Shown in pieces: positions 18,342-27,135 of a stretch of 64,000 nt of DNA (the stretch's first letter is position 1; each line of letters opens with the position of its first letter). The stretch comes from Chryseobacterium sp. JJR-5R (lineage in GTDB: Bacteria; Bacteroidota; Bacteroidia; Flavobacteriales; Weeksellaceae), in NCBI RefSeq assembly GCF_034047335.1, contig NZ_CP139137.1:2604001-2668000 (forward strand), in the 5' to 3' direction. The notes below the pieces were generated by a model. It did not search any database. It saw only the letters and a program-made list of their open reading frames with translations, and was not told the DNA's origin. A program made the position numbers and the translations under genes.

Positions 18342-19139
18342 ATGAGTATACTTAAGAGAAACCATGTCATGGTAAGCGGGACCGGTGATACTGTAATAAT
18401 GTTTGCCCATGGTTTCGGCTGTGACCAGAATATGTGGCGGTATGTTTACCCTGCTTTCGAGAGCAGTTACAGGACAGTTCTTTTTGATCATGTAGGGGCA
18501 GGAAATTCAGATATTTCAGCCTATTCTTTTAAAAAATACAATAATCTTGAAGGCTATGCTGAAGATATTGTGGAAATTGCCCGCGAACTGGATATTAAAA
18601 ACGGTATTTTTGTAGGGCATTCCGTAAGTGCTGTCATGGGACTTATGGCAGCGGATATAGCACCGGATATTTTTAAAACACTGATTCTGGTCAGCCCCTC
18701 GCCTTCGTATATCAATCAGGACGGCTATACCGGCGGGTTCAGCAGATCGGAAATCAATGAGCTGCTGGAATCAATGGACAATAACCACCTGGGCTGGTCA
18801 ATGTCAATTGCACCGGTCATTATGGGAAACCCGGACAGAAAAGAACTTGGGGAAGAACTCACAAACAGCTTCTGTAAGACTGATCCTGAAATTGCCAGGC
18901 AGTTTGCCCGAACCACTTTTCTTACCGACAAACGCCATATCCTGCCGCAGACTGACATTCCCGTTCTAATCCTGCAGTGCAGCAATGATGTAATTGCACC
19001 GGAAGAAGTGGGCTGTTATATGCATGAACACATACCTGACAGTACGCTGGTTATCATGGATGCTACCGGACACTGCCCGAATTTGAGCGCTCCTGAAGAA
19101 ACCGTTTCAGCAATAAAAAATTATTTATATGAACAATAA
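18342..19139 (+). CDS. RsbQ-like alpha/beta hydrolase
   Basis: 265 residues, close in length to RsbQ and the plant D14/KAI2 receptors. The triad residues are S94 (GHSVS), D216 (CSNDVIAP) and H244 (TGHCPN), in the spacing of RsbQ. Other matches are MFAHGFGCDQNMWRYV, FDHVGAGNSD and YAEDIVEIARELD. In Bacillus, RsbQ supplies an unknown hydrophobic ligand to a PAS domain of the phosphatase RsbP. Here the stop codon overlaps the start of a PAS histidine kinase gene by 11 bases, strongly suggesting that the kinase is the partner. The ATG at 18342 is preferred to the one at 18312. Confidence 0.88.
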   Translation: MSILKRNHVMVSGTGDTVIMFAHGFGCDQNMWRYVYPAFESSYRTVLFDHVGAGNSDISAYSFKKYNNLEGYAEDIVEIARELDIKNGIFVGHSVSAVMGLMAADIAPDIFKTLILVSPSPSYINQDGYTGGFSRSEINELLESMDNNHLGWSMSIAPVIMGNPDRKELGEELTNSFCKTDPEIARQFARTTFLTDKRHILPQTDIPVLILQCSNDVIAPEEVGCYMHEHIPDSTLVIMDATGHCPNLSAPEETVSAIKNYLYEQ

Positions 19140-20265
19140 ACTTCCTCTCCCTCCTTCTGCCGAAGATTTTGAAGATTTTTTCGAGTCCTCGCTGTGTGGC
19201 TTTGTCATAACAGACAGGGAAGGGAAAATTGCGAGGATCAACAGGCGGGCAGCCGGCTGGCTCAATACGGTACCTGAAGAATTATCGGGGAAACGCTTTT
19301 CTGATATCCTGGCTGTGGGTGGTAAAATTTATTTTGAAACGCATCTTTGGCCCTTATTGCGGATGCAGGGGTATTTTGATGAGGTTGCCCTTGAACTGGC
19401 AGATTCAGGGAACGGAAAAATGCCTGTTTATATAAACGGCTATGAAAGGAAAGATGATAATGATCAGCCACTCTTTATCCGATTTACAGTTTTCCGTGCG
19501 TCAGACCGCCGTCTGTACGAAGAAAACCTGCAGACTGCCAAACAGCTTGCGGAAGCCAATCTGGAAATGGAACAGCAGAATGCCCTGATCCGTGAACAGT
19601 TTATTGCCGTTCTGGGACATGACCTCCGGAACCCGCTCGGCGGCGTTATGAGCGCAGCACAACTGGTGGCAAGATCCGATTTGGGGGCGCGTGAAGAAAA
19701 ACTCGTCAAATTAATCCAGACAGGATCAAAAAGGATGCATAATATGATTAACGACATCATGGATCTGGCACGCGGGCGGCTTGGCGGCGGCTTTCCTGTC
19801 AGCCCGGTTGAAACAGACCTTGAACAGTTGCTTAACCAGGTGAGTGATGAATTAAAAGTGGTATGGCCGGAAAGAAGCATCGAATCGGATTTCAATATCA
19901 CGCAGAAGGTCATATGCGATCCCGGACGTTTATCCCAAATGGCCTCCAACCTGCTGGCCAATGCCATCATCCATGGTTCACCTGTCACCCCTATACTTAT
20001 ACAGGCTGCGGTAACGGAAGATATATGGGAAATTTCTGTAACCAATCAGGGAAAGCCGGTCCCGAAAGAAGCATTGCCGCATCTTTTCCATCCGTTCCGC
20101 CGGGAAGGTAAACAGAAGAGCCAGAACGGATTGGGCCTGGGACTGTATATTGCTTCTGAAATAGCGAAGGCTCACAACGGCACATTAACGGTGACGTCAA
20201 ACGAACAGCAGACCTGTTTTACGTTCCGTGCCCATCTTCTGGAAATGGCAATGCCTTATAAATAA
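19129..20265 (+). CDS. PAS-domain sensor histidine kinase paired with RsbQ
   Basis: 378 residues. An N-terminal PAS domain (about 10-125, SSLCGFVITDREGKI), a short coiled coil, HisKA with His 164 in VLGHDLRNPLGG and a HATPase_c domain (NLLANAIIHG, GLGLGLYIA). No membrane segment. The PAS domain resembles the photoactive-yellow/RsbP-like class (RFSDILAVGGKIYFETH, PLLRMQGYFDEVALEL). Its gene overlaps the RsbQ-like gene, so the hydrolase probably makes or delivers the PAS ligand, and a kinase replaces the PP2C phosphatase of Bacillus RsbP. No response regulator is adjacent. Confidence 0.88.
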   Translation: MNNKLPLPPSAEDFEDFFESSLCGFVITDREGKIARINRRAAGWLNTVPEELSGKRFSDILAVGGKIYFETHLWPLLRMQGYFDEVALELADSGNGKMPVYINGYERKDDNDQPLFIRFTVFRASDRRLYEENLQTAKQLAEANLEMEQQNALIREQFIAVLGHDLRNPLGGVMSAAQLVARSDLGAREEKLVKLIQTGSKRMHNMINDIMDLARGRLGGGFPVSPVETDLEQLLNQVSDELKVVWPERSIESDFNITQKVICDPGRLSQMASNLLANAIIHGSPVTPILIQAAVTEDIWEISVTNQGKPVPKEALPHLFHPFRREGKQKSQNGLGLGLYIASEIAKAHNGTLTVTSNEQQTCFTFRAHLLEMAMPYK

Positions 20266-20556
20266 GCTGTGCCTTGTATTCGGAGAATGGAATTTACCTT
20301 TTACCTTAAATAATCTATTAAAGATTGTACGTGCGCAAACCCAGTTCCTGAAGCTCTGGCTTCATCCATTGACTCTTCATGCTTTATCATTGTTTTATTC
20401 ATTATATTTTTCTTAATTAAATAATTAAAATATTTATTATATTTTAATAATAAATTAATTTCATTATTAAAAATGCAAAAATAAAAATTTTATGGTATGA
20501 TTTTAGCATAATACACTCAAGTTGGAATAATTAATTTTCAGCTTTATATTAAAACA

Positions 20557-22161
20557 ATGAGAAAATTTTTACATCTGGTAGCCCTGGTTACCTTTATGTG
20601 CTTTAATTCACATGCGATGGGTCAGGCACCCGTACTTGGTGCAGTATCGAATTTCGCACTTTTTTCAACAAACGGAGCCGTCAGCAATACAGGACTCTCT
20701 CACCTCACCGGAAATGTCGGCACAAACAATGGGGCCAGTACTAACTTTGGAAACGTTGACGGTGTCATGCATGATGCCGACGGTTCTGCAGCCAGCGCAG
20801 CGGCGGATTTAACCATTGCCTACAACCAGCTAAATGCGGCTATTCCCAATTTCTTTCCTGCACCGCTTTTAGGGAACGGACAGACACTGACTGCAGGAAC
20901 ATATGCCATCGGGCAGAGTGCTGCTTTAAATAACAATCTGATCCTCGACGGAGGCGGAAATGCGAATTCAGTCTTTATTTTTAAAATCCAGGGTGCATTC
21001 TCCTCTGCCGCAGGCGCACAGGTACAGCTTACCAACGGAGCATTGGCCTGCAACGTATTCTGGAAGATAGAAGGCCTTGTAGATCTTGCAGCCAATACCG
21101 CAATGAAAGGGACGGTAATTGCAAACAATGCCGCCATAGTCCTTAACAGCGGAGTATCACTTGAAGGGCGGGCCCTTTCAACAACAGGTGCAATAACGGT
21201 ATCAGGCGTCACGGTAACGAGGCCGCTTGGATGTGGATCTCCGGTCCTGACAGGACCTGCCAAACCGGTTTTAAATACCATAGCCTGCTATACCGTGTTC
21301 ACAGGAAACGGAACAGTTACCAATACCGGGATTTCTTTTGTAACGGGAGACATCGGTTCAAATGCAGGGCTTACCACCGGATTTGATGCCAACAATGTAA
21401 CAGGTACCATCCATTCAAGCCCTGATACCTCTACGGCAGCAGGTGCCGCAGACCTTAACAATGTCTATACGTATCTCAATACGCTTCCTACGGATATTGA
21501 ATTGCTTTATCCGGCCGCATTCGGGCAGAACCTTGTGCTTACCCCGCATACGTACCTGATGAATGCCGCTACCGTTCTTAACGGAACAGTAATTTTAAAT
21601 GCCCAGAATAACCCGGATGCCGTATTTGTAATTAAAATTAACGGAGCTTTATCAACCAGTACATATGCTTCTGTAGTATTACAGAACGGCGCACAGGCAA
21701 AAAATGTTTTCTGGAAGGTAGACGGAGCCATCAACCTTAATGATTATTCCAGCTTTAAGGGAACAGTGGTCGGTAATAACGGTGCAGTTAACCTGAATAC
21801 TGGAACCGTGATCGAAGGACGTATCCTGAGTACGAGCGGCGCTGTTGCCACCTCCGGTATCAATGCACAGATGACCGCCGGATGTACATCTACACTGGGC
21901 ACCGTTTCCGCCCATGCTAAAGATTACGTTGCCAAGGTCTATCCGAATCCATTTTCATCAGTCCTGCATATCGTCTTAGATGATGCGGAAACGAAATCAG
22001 ACCTTATAATTTTTAATGCTGCAGGATCAAGAGTCTTAGAAACCCATCTGACAAGCAAGACCAATATCCTGGATATGAACCTTCCTGCCGGCATCTATTT
22101 TTATCAGATAAAAGGCAAAACAGGTATACAGCAAAGTGGTAAACTTATTTCGAAACCATAG
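20557..22161 (+). CDS. Tandem ice-binding-like (DUF3494) protein with T9SS tail
   Basis: 534 residues: signal peptide, two DUF3494 beta-solenoid domains and a C-terminal sorting domain. Domain 1 (about 24-230) and domain 2 (about 245-445) repeat the same landmarks: FxxFxxxGxVxNTGxSxxTGxxGxN, ATxLNNxxILxxxxNxxxVFIxKIxGAxSS, and NVFWKxxGxxxLxxxxxxKGTVxxNNxAxxLNxGxxxEGRxLSTxGA. The tail (VYPNPFSSVLHIVL ... LPAGIYFYQIKG) marks T9SS export. DUF3494 proteins bind ice in cold-adapted microbes, but many homologues in mesophiles are adhesin-like, so the role is inferred only. A hairpin terminator follows. Confidence 0.92.
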   Translation: MRKFLHLVALVTFMCFNSHAMGQAPVLGAVSNFALFSTNGAVSNTGLSHLTGNVGTNNGASTNFGNVDGVMHDADGSAASAAADLTIAYNQLNAAIPNFFPAPLLGNGQTLTAGTYAIGQSAALNNNLILDGGGNANSVFIFKIQGAFSSAAGAQVQLTNGALACNVFWKIEGLVDLAANTAMKGTVIANNAAIVLNSGVSLEGRALSTTGAITVSGVTVTRPLGCGSPVLTGPAKPVLNTIACYTVFTGNGTVTNTGISFVTGDIGSNAGLTTGFDANNVTGTIHSSPDTSTAAGAADLNNVYTYLNTLPTDIELLYPAAFGQNLVLTPHTYLMNAATVLNGTVILNAQNNPDAVFVIKINGALSTSTYASVVLQNGAQAKNVFWKVDGAINLNDYSSFKGTVVGNNGAVNLNTGTVIEGRILSTSGAVATSGINAQMTAGCTSTLGTVSAHAKDYVAKVYPNPFSSVLHIVLDDAETKSDLIIFNAAGSRVLETHLTSKTNILDMNLPAGIYFYQIKGKTGIQQSGKLISKP

Positions 22162-22191
22162 TATAGTATATTAAAATCCAGACCATATTAC

Positions 22192-22219
22192 AAAACCTGC
22201 CATTCGGCAGGTTTTTTTT
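22192..22219 (+). terminator. Intrinsic terminator
   Basis: A 10-base perfect stem (22192-22201 / 22206-22215) with an ATTC loop and eight T follows the DUF3494 gene. The next 380 bases contain no gene I can support until the first small peptide gene. Confidence 0.92.
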
Positions 22220-22602
22220 GTGAAATTAATTTTTTTGAAAATTTTGCTAAAGTGGTTATCCCTTATATTTATTGTAAACTCTTCCAAGAATATACCTTCT
22301 TGCTGAATAAGACAGAATCCTAAAACATCGATCTTCTGAACATGAAAGGCATTACAAAAATCTTTTTACTTTTAGTACGTCAACTTTTAATTGATTGAAA
22401 GACAGACCCTGCTGCTGTAAAGAGACAATAACTGGAATGGACTAAATTTTTCAAATATCCAAAACACTGTTCAACCCTCTGGCCATGCAGCCTAAAGCAA
22501 ATTCAAAAGCACACAACCCATTGATAATAAAATATTTATCAGAATAGTCAGCTTTAATCGGTGAAAAATTATTAATTTCGGAGAGAACCAAATCCTATTG
22601 TT

Positions 22603-22746
22603 ATGAAAAATTTAAAAAAAGTCAACAGACAGGAAATGAAAGCCATCAAGGGAGGTATTAACTGCCCGGGCGGCCAGCTGTGTTTAATTAAAGGAAAATG
22701 GCAATGCATGCCTTATGACGGATGCGGCGGCGGAAACCAGCCTTGA
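22603..22746 (+). CDS. Bacteriocin-like peptide with double-glycine leader (copy 1)
   Basis: A 47-residue open frame. The N-terminus MKNLKKVNRQEMKAIKGG is a classic double-glycine leader, cleaved after GG in class II bacteriocins and other secreted peptides. The mature part (about 29 residues) starts INCPGGQLCLI and holds three Cys (CPGG, QLCL, CMPYDGC has a fourth), with a Gly-rich end (GCGGGNQP). It shares the leader almost exactly with the next gene, so they form a peptide family. No peptidase-containing ABC exporter is nearby; export must be by a distant transporter. Function (toxin, signal or other) is inferred only. Confidence 0.72.
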   Translation: MKNLKKVNRQEMKAIKGGINCPGGQLCLIKGKWQCMPYDGCGGGNQP

Positions 22747-22774
22747 TTTTAAGTTTAACCAATCATTTATTATT

Positions 22775-22921
22775 ATGAAAAATTTAAAAAAAGTTTCAAG
22801 AGACCATTTGAAGCATATCAATGGTGGCGCATTAAGCTGCTCCCAGGCATGCTGTCCGCCTCCGGGAATCAAAAGATGCCCGTGGATAATCTGTGTAGCT
22901 CCTTGTGATCTATTGAGTTAG
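22775..22921 (+). CDS. Bacteriocin-like peptide with double-glycine leader (copy 2)
   Basis: 48 residues from the ATG at 22775; the longer frame from 22715 lies inside copy 1 and is rejected. The leader MKNLKKVSRDHLKHINGG matches copy 1 at 11 of 18 positions including MKNLKKV and the GG. The mature part (30 residues) is very rich in Cys and Pro (CSQACCPPPG, CPWIICVAPC), six Cys in all, giving scope for disulfides. The leaders are near identical while the mature parts differ. It lies 28 bases after copy 1 and is followed by a strong terminator, so both peptides share a transcript. Confidence 0.72.
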   Translation: MKNLKKVSRDHLKHINGGALSCSQACCPPPGIKRCPWIICVAPCDLLS

Positions 22922-22943
22922 ATCAGGAAAATACACATTGTTC

Positions 22944-22988
22944 AAAAACAAAACCTGTAAAATCGATGATTTTACAGGTTTTGTTTTT
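22944..22988. terminator. Very strong bidirectional terminator
   Basis: A perfect 21-base stem (22944-22964 / 22968-22988) with a 3-base loop, bounded by A and T tracts, separates the small peptide genes from the minus-strand cluster beginning at 23046. It can end transcription from both sides. Confidence 0.92.
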
Positions 22989-23045
22989 ATCGTCTTAATT
23001 ATTAAATAACTGCCAGTTCAGAGGATCTAAATTTTCTTACAGAAG

Positions 23046-24236
23046 CTACTCATACTCCAGAGGACTCAGCAGCTTGTTGTCAGTCCTCCCTGCCAGCTCA
23101 CTATCGTGGGCAACATACTGCATTACGCTGGGATGATCCATCGCTTCCCGGTTTGCATCATCGGGATTGGTAAAAACATAGTTCAGCGTAGACGGCTGAA
23201 GTACACTGTGCTTACTCTTGCCATCACTGAGAGGGACACTCTGCATAAAATGCGTTTCTTTCTGTGCTCCGCTGCTCTGGGGATGCAAAGCACTACCATC
23301 CGGGAGATACCCACCCATAGAAGGTGATGAATACTTATCCATAGGTGAAGAATAATTAGTGTCTCCGAAATAACTTGTTACCACAACCGGGCTTGCAGAT
23401 TTCCCCTGTTCTGCAGCATAATTAACAAACGATTGATGTGTACTGTTATTTTTCGTTACAGTTCCTATAAATTCATTAGGTATATGAACCGCTAGCGACC
23501 TGTACTTTGTTCCATCTTCAGTAGTATAATTTATACCGAGTGCATTAATTGTTTTACCGTTCAGATGCGTTACTGATTCTTCTGAAACGCTGTAAACTTT
23601 CATCATATCATCCCTGATATATACACTCATACTTTGCTTGTTATCTGAACTTCCTTTGGCATTTCTTCCCTGTACGTATTTTACACGTGTATACGGAACA
23701 TCAACATCCTTCGTATCAACCTTAGTCTTGATGGACAAAGACGGCATTTCCTGCTTCCCTTCAATTACGGCAATGACATGCGGATTTGTCTTATTTTCCA
23801 GCAATGCCTGAACCTGGGCCTGGAAATCTGTACCCAAAACAGTTTTTGACTGCAGGGAGAGCATTTTTTTAACATCCGTACTGCTTACCCCTTTTCTTGA
23901 TTTTGCAGTGGCAAGATCTAAAGTATCCGCGTTCATTTTAGATTTCCACTCTCTTGCAAAACTTTCGAAAGCTTCCCTGGAAAAAACAGCCATTACACTG
24001 TAATCTTTCATACTCTCCTTTTTCAAACCGGTATTTACAGTTAACCTGTCAGAAATCGATAAACGGTTTCCATCCGGCCCTATACTATTTGACCGCTTTA
24101 ATCTGGGCTTCGGTTTGCTCCGGAGCGTTTCAGAAATATGGCTGTTGTTTTCTTCAGATAATTTCACCCTTTTTCTCGGGTTCGAAATTTCTAAATCTTC
24201 ATCGCTGTCATATTCTCTAGCCCTTTTAAGTCCCAT
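23046..24236 (-). CDS. EEP-fold nuclease-like protein with nuclear-localisation-like basic clusters
   Basis: 396 residues without signal peptide. The N-terminal 75 residues are disordered and charged, with basic clusters KRAR (4-7), PRKRVKL (20-26) and KPKPRLKR (41-48) that look like eukaryotic nuclear localisation signals. The rest has the landmarks of an endonuclease/exonuclease/phosphatase domain: Glu159 in VIAVIEGKQE, H251 in LAVHIPNE, D292 and N294 in YFGDTN, and D367-H368 in MDHPSV. The fold assignment is my inference. Last gene of a four-gene run; 40 bases separate it from the gene before. Confidence 0.5.
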   Translation of the reverse strand: MGLKRAREYDSDEDLEISNPRKRVKLSEENNSHISETLRSKPKPRLKRSNSIGPDGNRLSISDRLTVNTGLKKESMKDYSVMAVFSREAFESFAREWKSKMNADTLDLATAKSRKGVSSTDVKKMLSLQSKTVLGTDFQAQVQALLENKTNPHVIAVIEGKQEMPSLSIKTKVDTKDVDVPYTRVKYVQGRNAKGSSDNKQSMSVYIRDDMMKVYSVSEESVTHLNGKTINALGINYTTEDGTKYRSLAVHIPNEFIGTVTKNNSTHQSFVNYAAEQGKSASPVVVTSYFGDTNYSSPMDKYSSPSMGGYLPDGSALHPQSSGAQKETHFMQSVPLSDGKSKHSVLQPSTLNYVFTNPDDANREAMDHPSVMQYVAHDSELAGRTDNKLLSPLEYE

Positions 24237-24276
24237 AACTTTATCTATTTATGATAGATTCACCAATTGGTTAAGG

Positions 24277-25833
24277 TTATCCTTCTACAGATAAAGCCAG
24301 TAAGACATATTGGCAAGCAACTGAATTATCCTGGGGTTTTACCGTAATGGTAATTTCATTCCATCCCAATACTAAATAATCATGGAAATTGGCAGACTTC
24401 AAATCAAAATTTCTAAGATCAAGCTGGCTGACATTATTCAGGGATCCCTGCCCCTCAGTGTCAGTTACGTTAATAGTGGTCTGATTGCCGTTTATCAGGC
24501 AGGACAACATAATATCCCCGCTGTTATTACCTTTCCAGTGTTTTAAAATGAAAGAGTACTGTGTGTTAATATCTGCTACTTTAAACGCTATATTCAGTGT
24601 TGCGCCGGCCCCTTGATATTTAACCGGAAAATCTGCATTCATTGTCGTAGAGAACCCTGAGCCTGTCACCAACAGGTCATTTCCTCTGGAACGTATCTTG
24701 AATACGGTTGACGGCGTACTTGGGCTGATATCAAAAAGATTGCTTTGAAAACCTATCCCCGTAGTCTGATTATCAGATAACGGAACAAGCGCATACCCGC
24801 TTAGCTGAAGCGGAGTGCTTTGCTTCATAACATTTTGGTAAGCGCCGGTGACAGAAGCAATCAGTTTTGCCTGTCCCCCTCCTGCAGGAGCTGTCATTGA
24901 ATGGGATGCTTGTGTTACACTGACATCATGTTGAAATGTAAGGGTTTCAGCAGCCGTTAAATTCTCAGGAAACGTAATCAGCCATTCCGAAGCCATTGTA
25001 AAATCCAGTCCGAAAAGAGACAGATCACTGGGCGGCAAAAGGATATTGCTTTCGGAACTTTGACTGTCGGAGCCGTAATACAGCAGATTAGCCACAACAC
25101 TTTGAGGCAACAGAATATCTGAACCGGATGCTGTTTCATTATACTCAAAAATACTCCACGGGTACGTTTGCCCCCAATTCCACTGGATGAATTCACCGAT
25201 AAAAGAGCCATCGGAATTGTTAAAATTCTGTATTGATGAGTATGCGGACCAGTCTTTTACACTCATCTCATTTCCTGATGCAGACTGCCGGCTCGTAGCA
25301 CCGGAATTTGAGACGCCTGACGACCTGGACGTCCCATTCTCCCAACTGTGAGAATAATTTATGCCTACGCTTGCCACAGGGCCGTCTACAAACCATCCGG
25401 CCGATAAATCAACACCGAAGGTATTCACATTTGATGAGCTGGAACCGGATGATGTCTGATTGGTTTGAGAGCTGGAACTTCCTGTAGAGATATTAGTGCT
25501 CTGCTCAACATTTGCATTGATCGTTTTCGGAAATATTCTTTTGAGTACGATCTCTGCCCCCGTCTGGCTTACTGCCGTTACACCAGACTGAATATTAATC
25601 AATACAGGATAGTTGTTAAATCCTGCAGCCTGGTAATTTTCTTTCGGGCTCCAGTTTATACCGCTTACCAATATGCGGTGCTTCACTGTTACGGAATATG
25701 TATTTGCACAATTTAAATTTTTTGTATCAAGTACTTTTAATATATTATAAGTAACGAGATCCAGTCCGATTTTGTTTCCTGAATTGTCTAATATATCGTA
25801 AATTTCTTCTTTGGTAAAAAAATTGTTAGTCAT
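24277..25833 (-). CDS. Unrecognised Ser/Thr-rich beta protein
   Basis: 518 residues, no signal peptide. After an N-terminal domain (1-105), residues 110-190 form a low-complexity stretch of Ser, Thr, Asn and Gly with alternating hydrophobic residues, of the sort seen in amphipathic hairpins. A Trp-rich block follows (FIQWNWGQTYPWSIFEY, 215-231), and the C-terminal third (about 370-518) looks like a beta-sandwich (TQYSFILKHWKG, NFHDYLVLGWNEITI). A pore-forming or carbohydrate-binding role is possible but speculative. It lies 16 bases after the polyglycine gene upstream. Confidence 0.6.
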   Translation of the reverse strand: MTNNFFTKEEIYDILDNSGNKIGLDLVTYNILKVLDTKNLNCANTYSVTVKHRILVSGINWSPKENYQAAGFNNYPVLINIQSGVTAVSQTGAEIVLKRIFPKTINANVEQSTNISTGSSSSQTNQTSSGSSSSNVNTFGVDLSAGWFVDGPVASVGINYSHSWENGTSRSSGVSNSGATSRQSASGNEMSVKDWSAYSSIQNFNNSDGSFIGEFIQWNWGQTYPWSIFEYNETASGSDILLPQSVVANLLYYGSDSQSSESNILLPPSDLSLFGLDFTMASEWLITFPENLTAAETLTFQHDVSVTQASHSMTAPAGGGQAKLIASVTGAYQNVMKQSTPLQLSGYALVPLSDNQTTGIGFQSNLFDISPSTPSTVFKIRSRGNDLLVTGSGFSTTMNADFPVKYQGAGATLNIAFKVADINTQYSFILKHWKGNNSGDIMLSCLINGNQTTINVTDTEGQGSLNNVSQLDLRNFDLKSANFHDYLVLGWNEITITVKPQDNSVACQYVLLALSVEG

Positions 25834-25849
25834 GATAATTTATTTTCAT

Positions 25850-27115
25850 TTATTTACGTTCATAAATATGTATTTTGGGCGCCTCTCTTGTCCTGCCGTC
25901 AGCACCGGCAAATCCCTGGTGTCCGTTTTTTCCGTTTTGCACTTCTGCAGAGCCCTCATTTTCATAAAGATCACCATGCAGGCCTGCATAGCCTCCTTTT
26001 CCTCCGGCACCTCCTTTTCCACCGTTACCGCCTGACGAACAAGAAGTTACTGCCTGAAAAAAATATGCACTCTGAAAAGGGAGCGATAAAAAAATATCGC
26101 AGGACATTCCTCCGCTGCCTCCTCTTCCGCCGTTGCCTCCGTTTCCGCCGTTTCCGCCGGATCCTCCTGCAAAGCCTTTTGCAATACCGAATGGCGTTGA
26201 TAATCCGTCAGCACCGTTGCCGCCATTACCGCCGTTACCGCCTTGAGACCCGTCGGATCCCGGAAAACCGGTTCCGGCACAGGCTTTTAAATGGATGCTG
26301 TTTGCCTTAAAACCTGAGAATCTGCCAAATCTGAGGTCTGATAAGAAAAGCATGGCGCCATTTCTGCCGTTACCGCCTTTTAATCCGTTTCGGCCATCGG
26401 TTCCGTCAGATCCATGATGAGATTCGCCTCCATCAATAACCCGCAGGCCCAGTGGCGTGGATTCAACATTTAAGCAAAATCCATCAGCGCCGTTTACTCC
26501 GTTTATTTCAGGCTTCAGCGCTTCATCTACGGGTCTTAAGCGTGGAAAACTCAACTGCTGTATGAAATCGGAAGTACCTAATTCTATTATTGCATATCCG
26601 CCGTTCAGATCATGGGCAACCGCTTCTTCACAATTCAGGATAAACACATTTCCGTTTACTACCAGCCTGCTTTGGCGGCTGAGAATTAACCGTTTTACCG
26701 TAAGGTGCAGATAGATCTCTGAATCTCCGGTATCCCATGGAAATTCACCGGGATGCGCAGTCAAGTCAACTGTCTCACCTGGAGGAATGAATAATTCTTC
26801 TATCCGCATTACTTTTACTGAAACAGGAAAATGATTTTTATGAGCATCTGAATCCACATCAGGAAAAATCCCGTTCCCAAAAATATACGCTTCCGCTCTG
26901 TCATGTTCACCGATACCCAGTTTCGAGCGGGGTGACTTAAGTAATGCATCGAAATACATCTTATCCCGCCATGTACGCTCTTCCGAAGTTATCGGGCCAA
27001 AAAACTGTTTGGTTTCTTTTACAGTCGGGATAAGAATATATTCGAAATCAATATTGGAATTAAACGCCTTCTGCTCAGGATCTGTATTCATAAGATTATC
27101 AACATAATTCTTCAT
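25850..27115 (-). CDS. Polyglycine-repeat protein 2
   Basis: 421 residues without signal peptide. The N-terminal half (1-210) is an ordinary globular sequence (WRDKMYFDALLKSPRSKLG, DLTAHPGEFPWDTGD, LILSRQSRLVVNGNVF). From about 215 on there are long GGNGGNGG-type runs (NGADG, GGSGGNGGNGGNGGRGGSGG, GGKGGAGGKGG) split by normal segments. Such Gly-X-X runs can pack as polyglycine II helices, as in snow-flea antifreeze protein and phage S16 gp38. It follows the related 27136-28164 gene by 20 bases and is clearly paralogous to it in architecture. Confidence 0.7.
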   Translation of the reverse strand: MKNYVDNLMNTDPEQKAFNSNIDFEYILIPTVKETKQFFGPITSEERTWRDKMYFDALLKSPRSKLGIGEHDRAEAYIFGNGIFPDVDSDAHKNHFPVSVKVMRIEELFIPPGETVDLTAHPGEFPWDTGDSEIYLHLTVKRLILSRQSRLVVNGNVFILNCEEAVAHDLNGGYAIIELGTSDFIQQLSFPRLRPVDEALKPEINGVNGADGFCLNVESTPLGLRVIDGGESHHGSDGTDGRNGLKGGNGRNGAMLFLSDLRFGRFSGFKANSIHLKACAGTGFPGSDGSQGGNGGNGGNGADGLSTPFGIAKGFAGGSGGNGGNGGNGGRGGSGGMSCDIFLSLPFQSAYFFQAVTSCSSGGNGGKGGAGGKGGYAGLHGDLYENEGSAEVQNGKNGHQGFAGADGRTREAPKIHIYERK

Positions 27116-27135
27116 AGCACAGGCCTTGAAAGCGA

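Noticed and set aside
26047..26280. Open frame overlapping the polyglycine gene (rich in Ala, Glu and Thr)
   Set aside because: It is a shadow of the Gly-repeat codons in another frame, without start support or family similarity.
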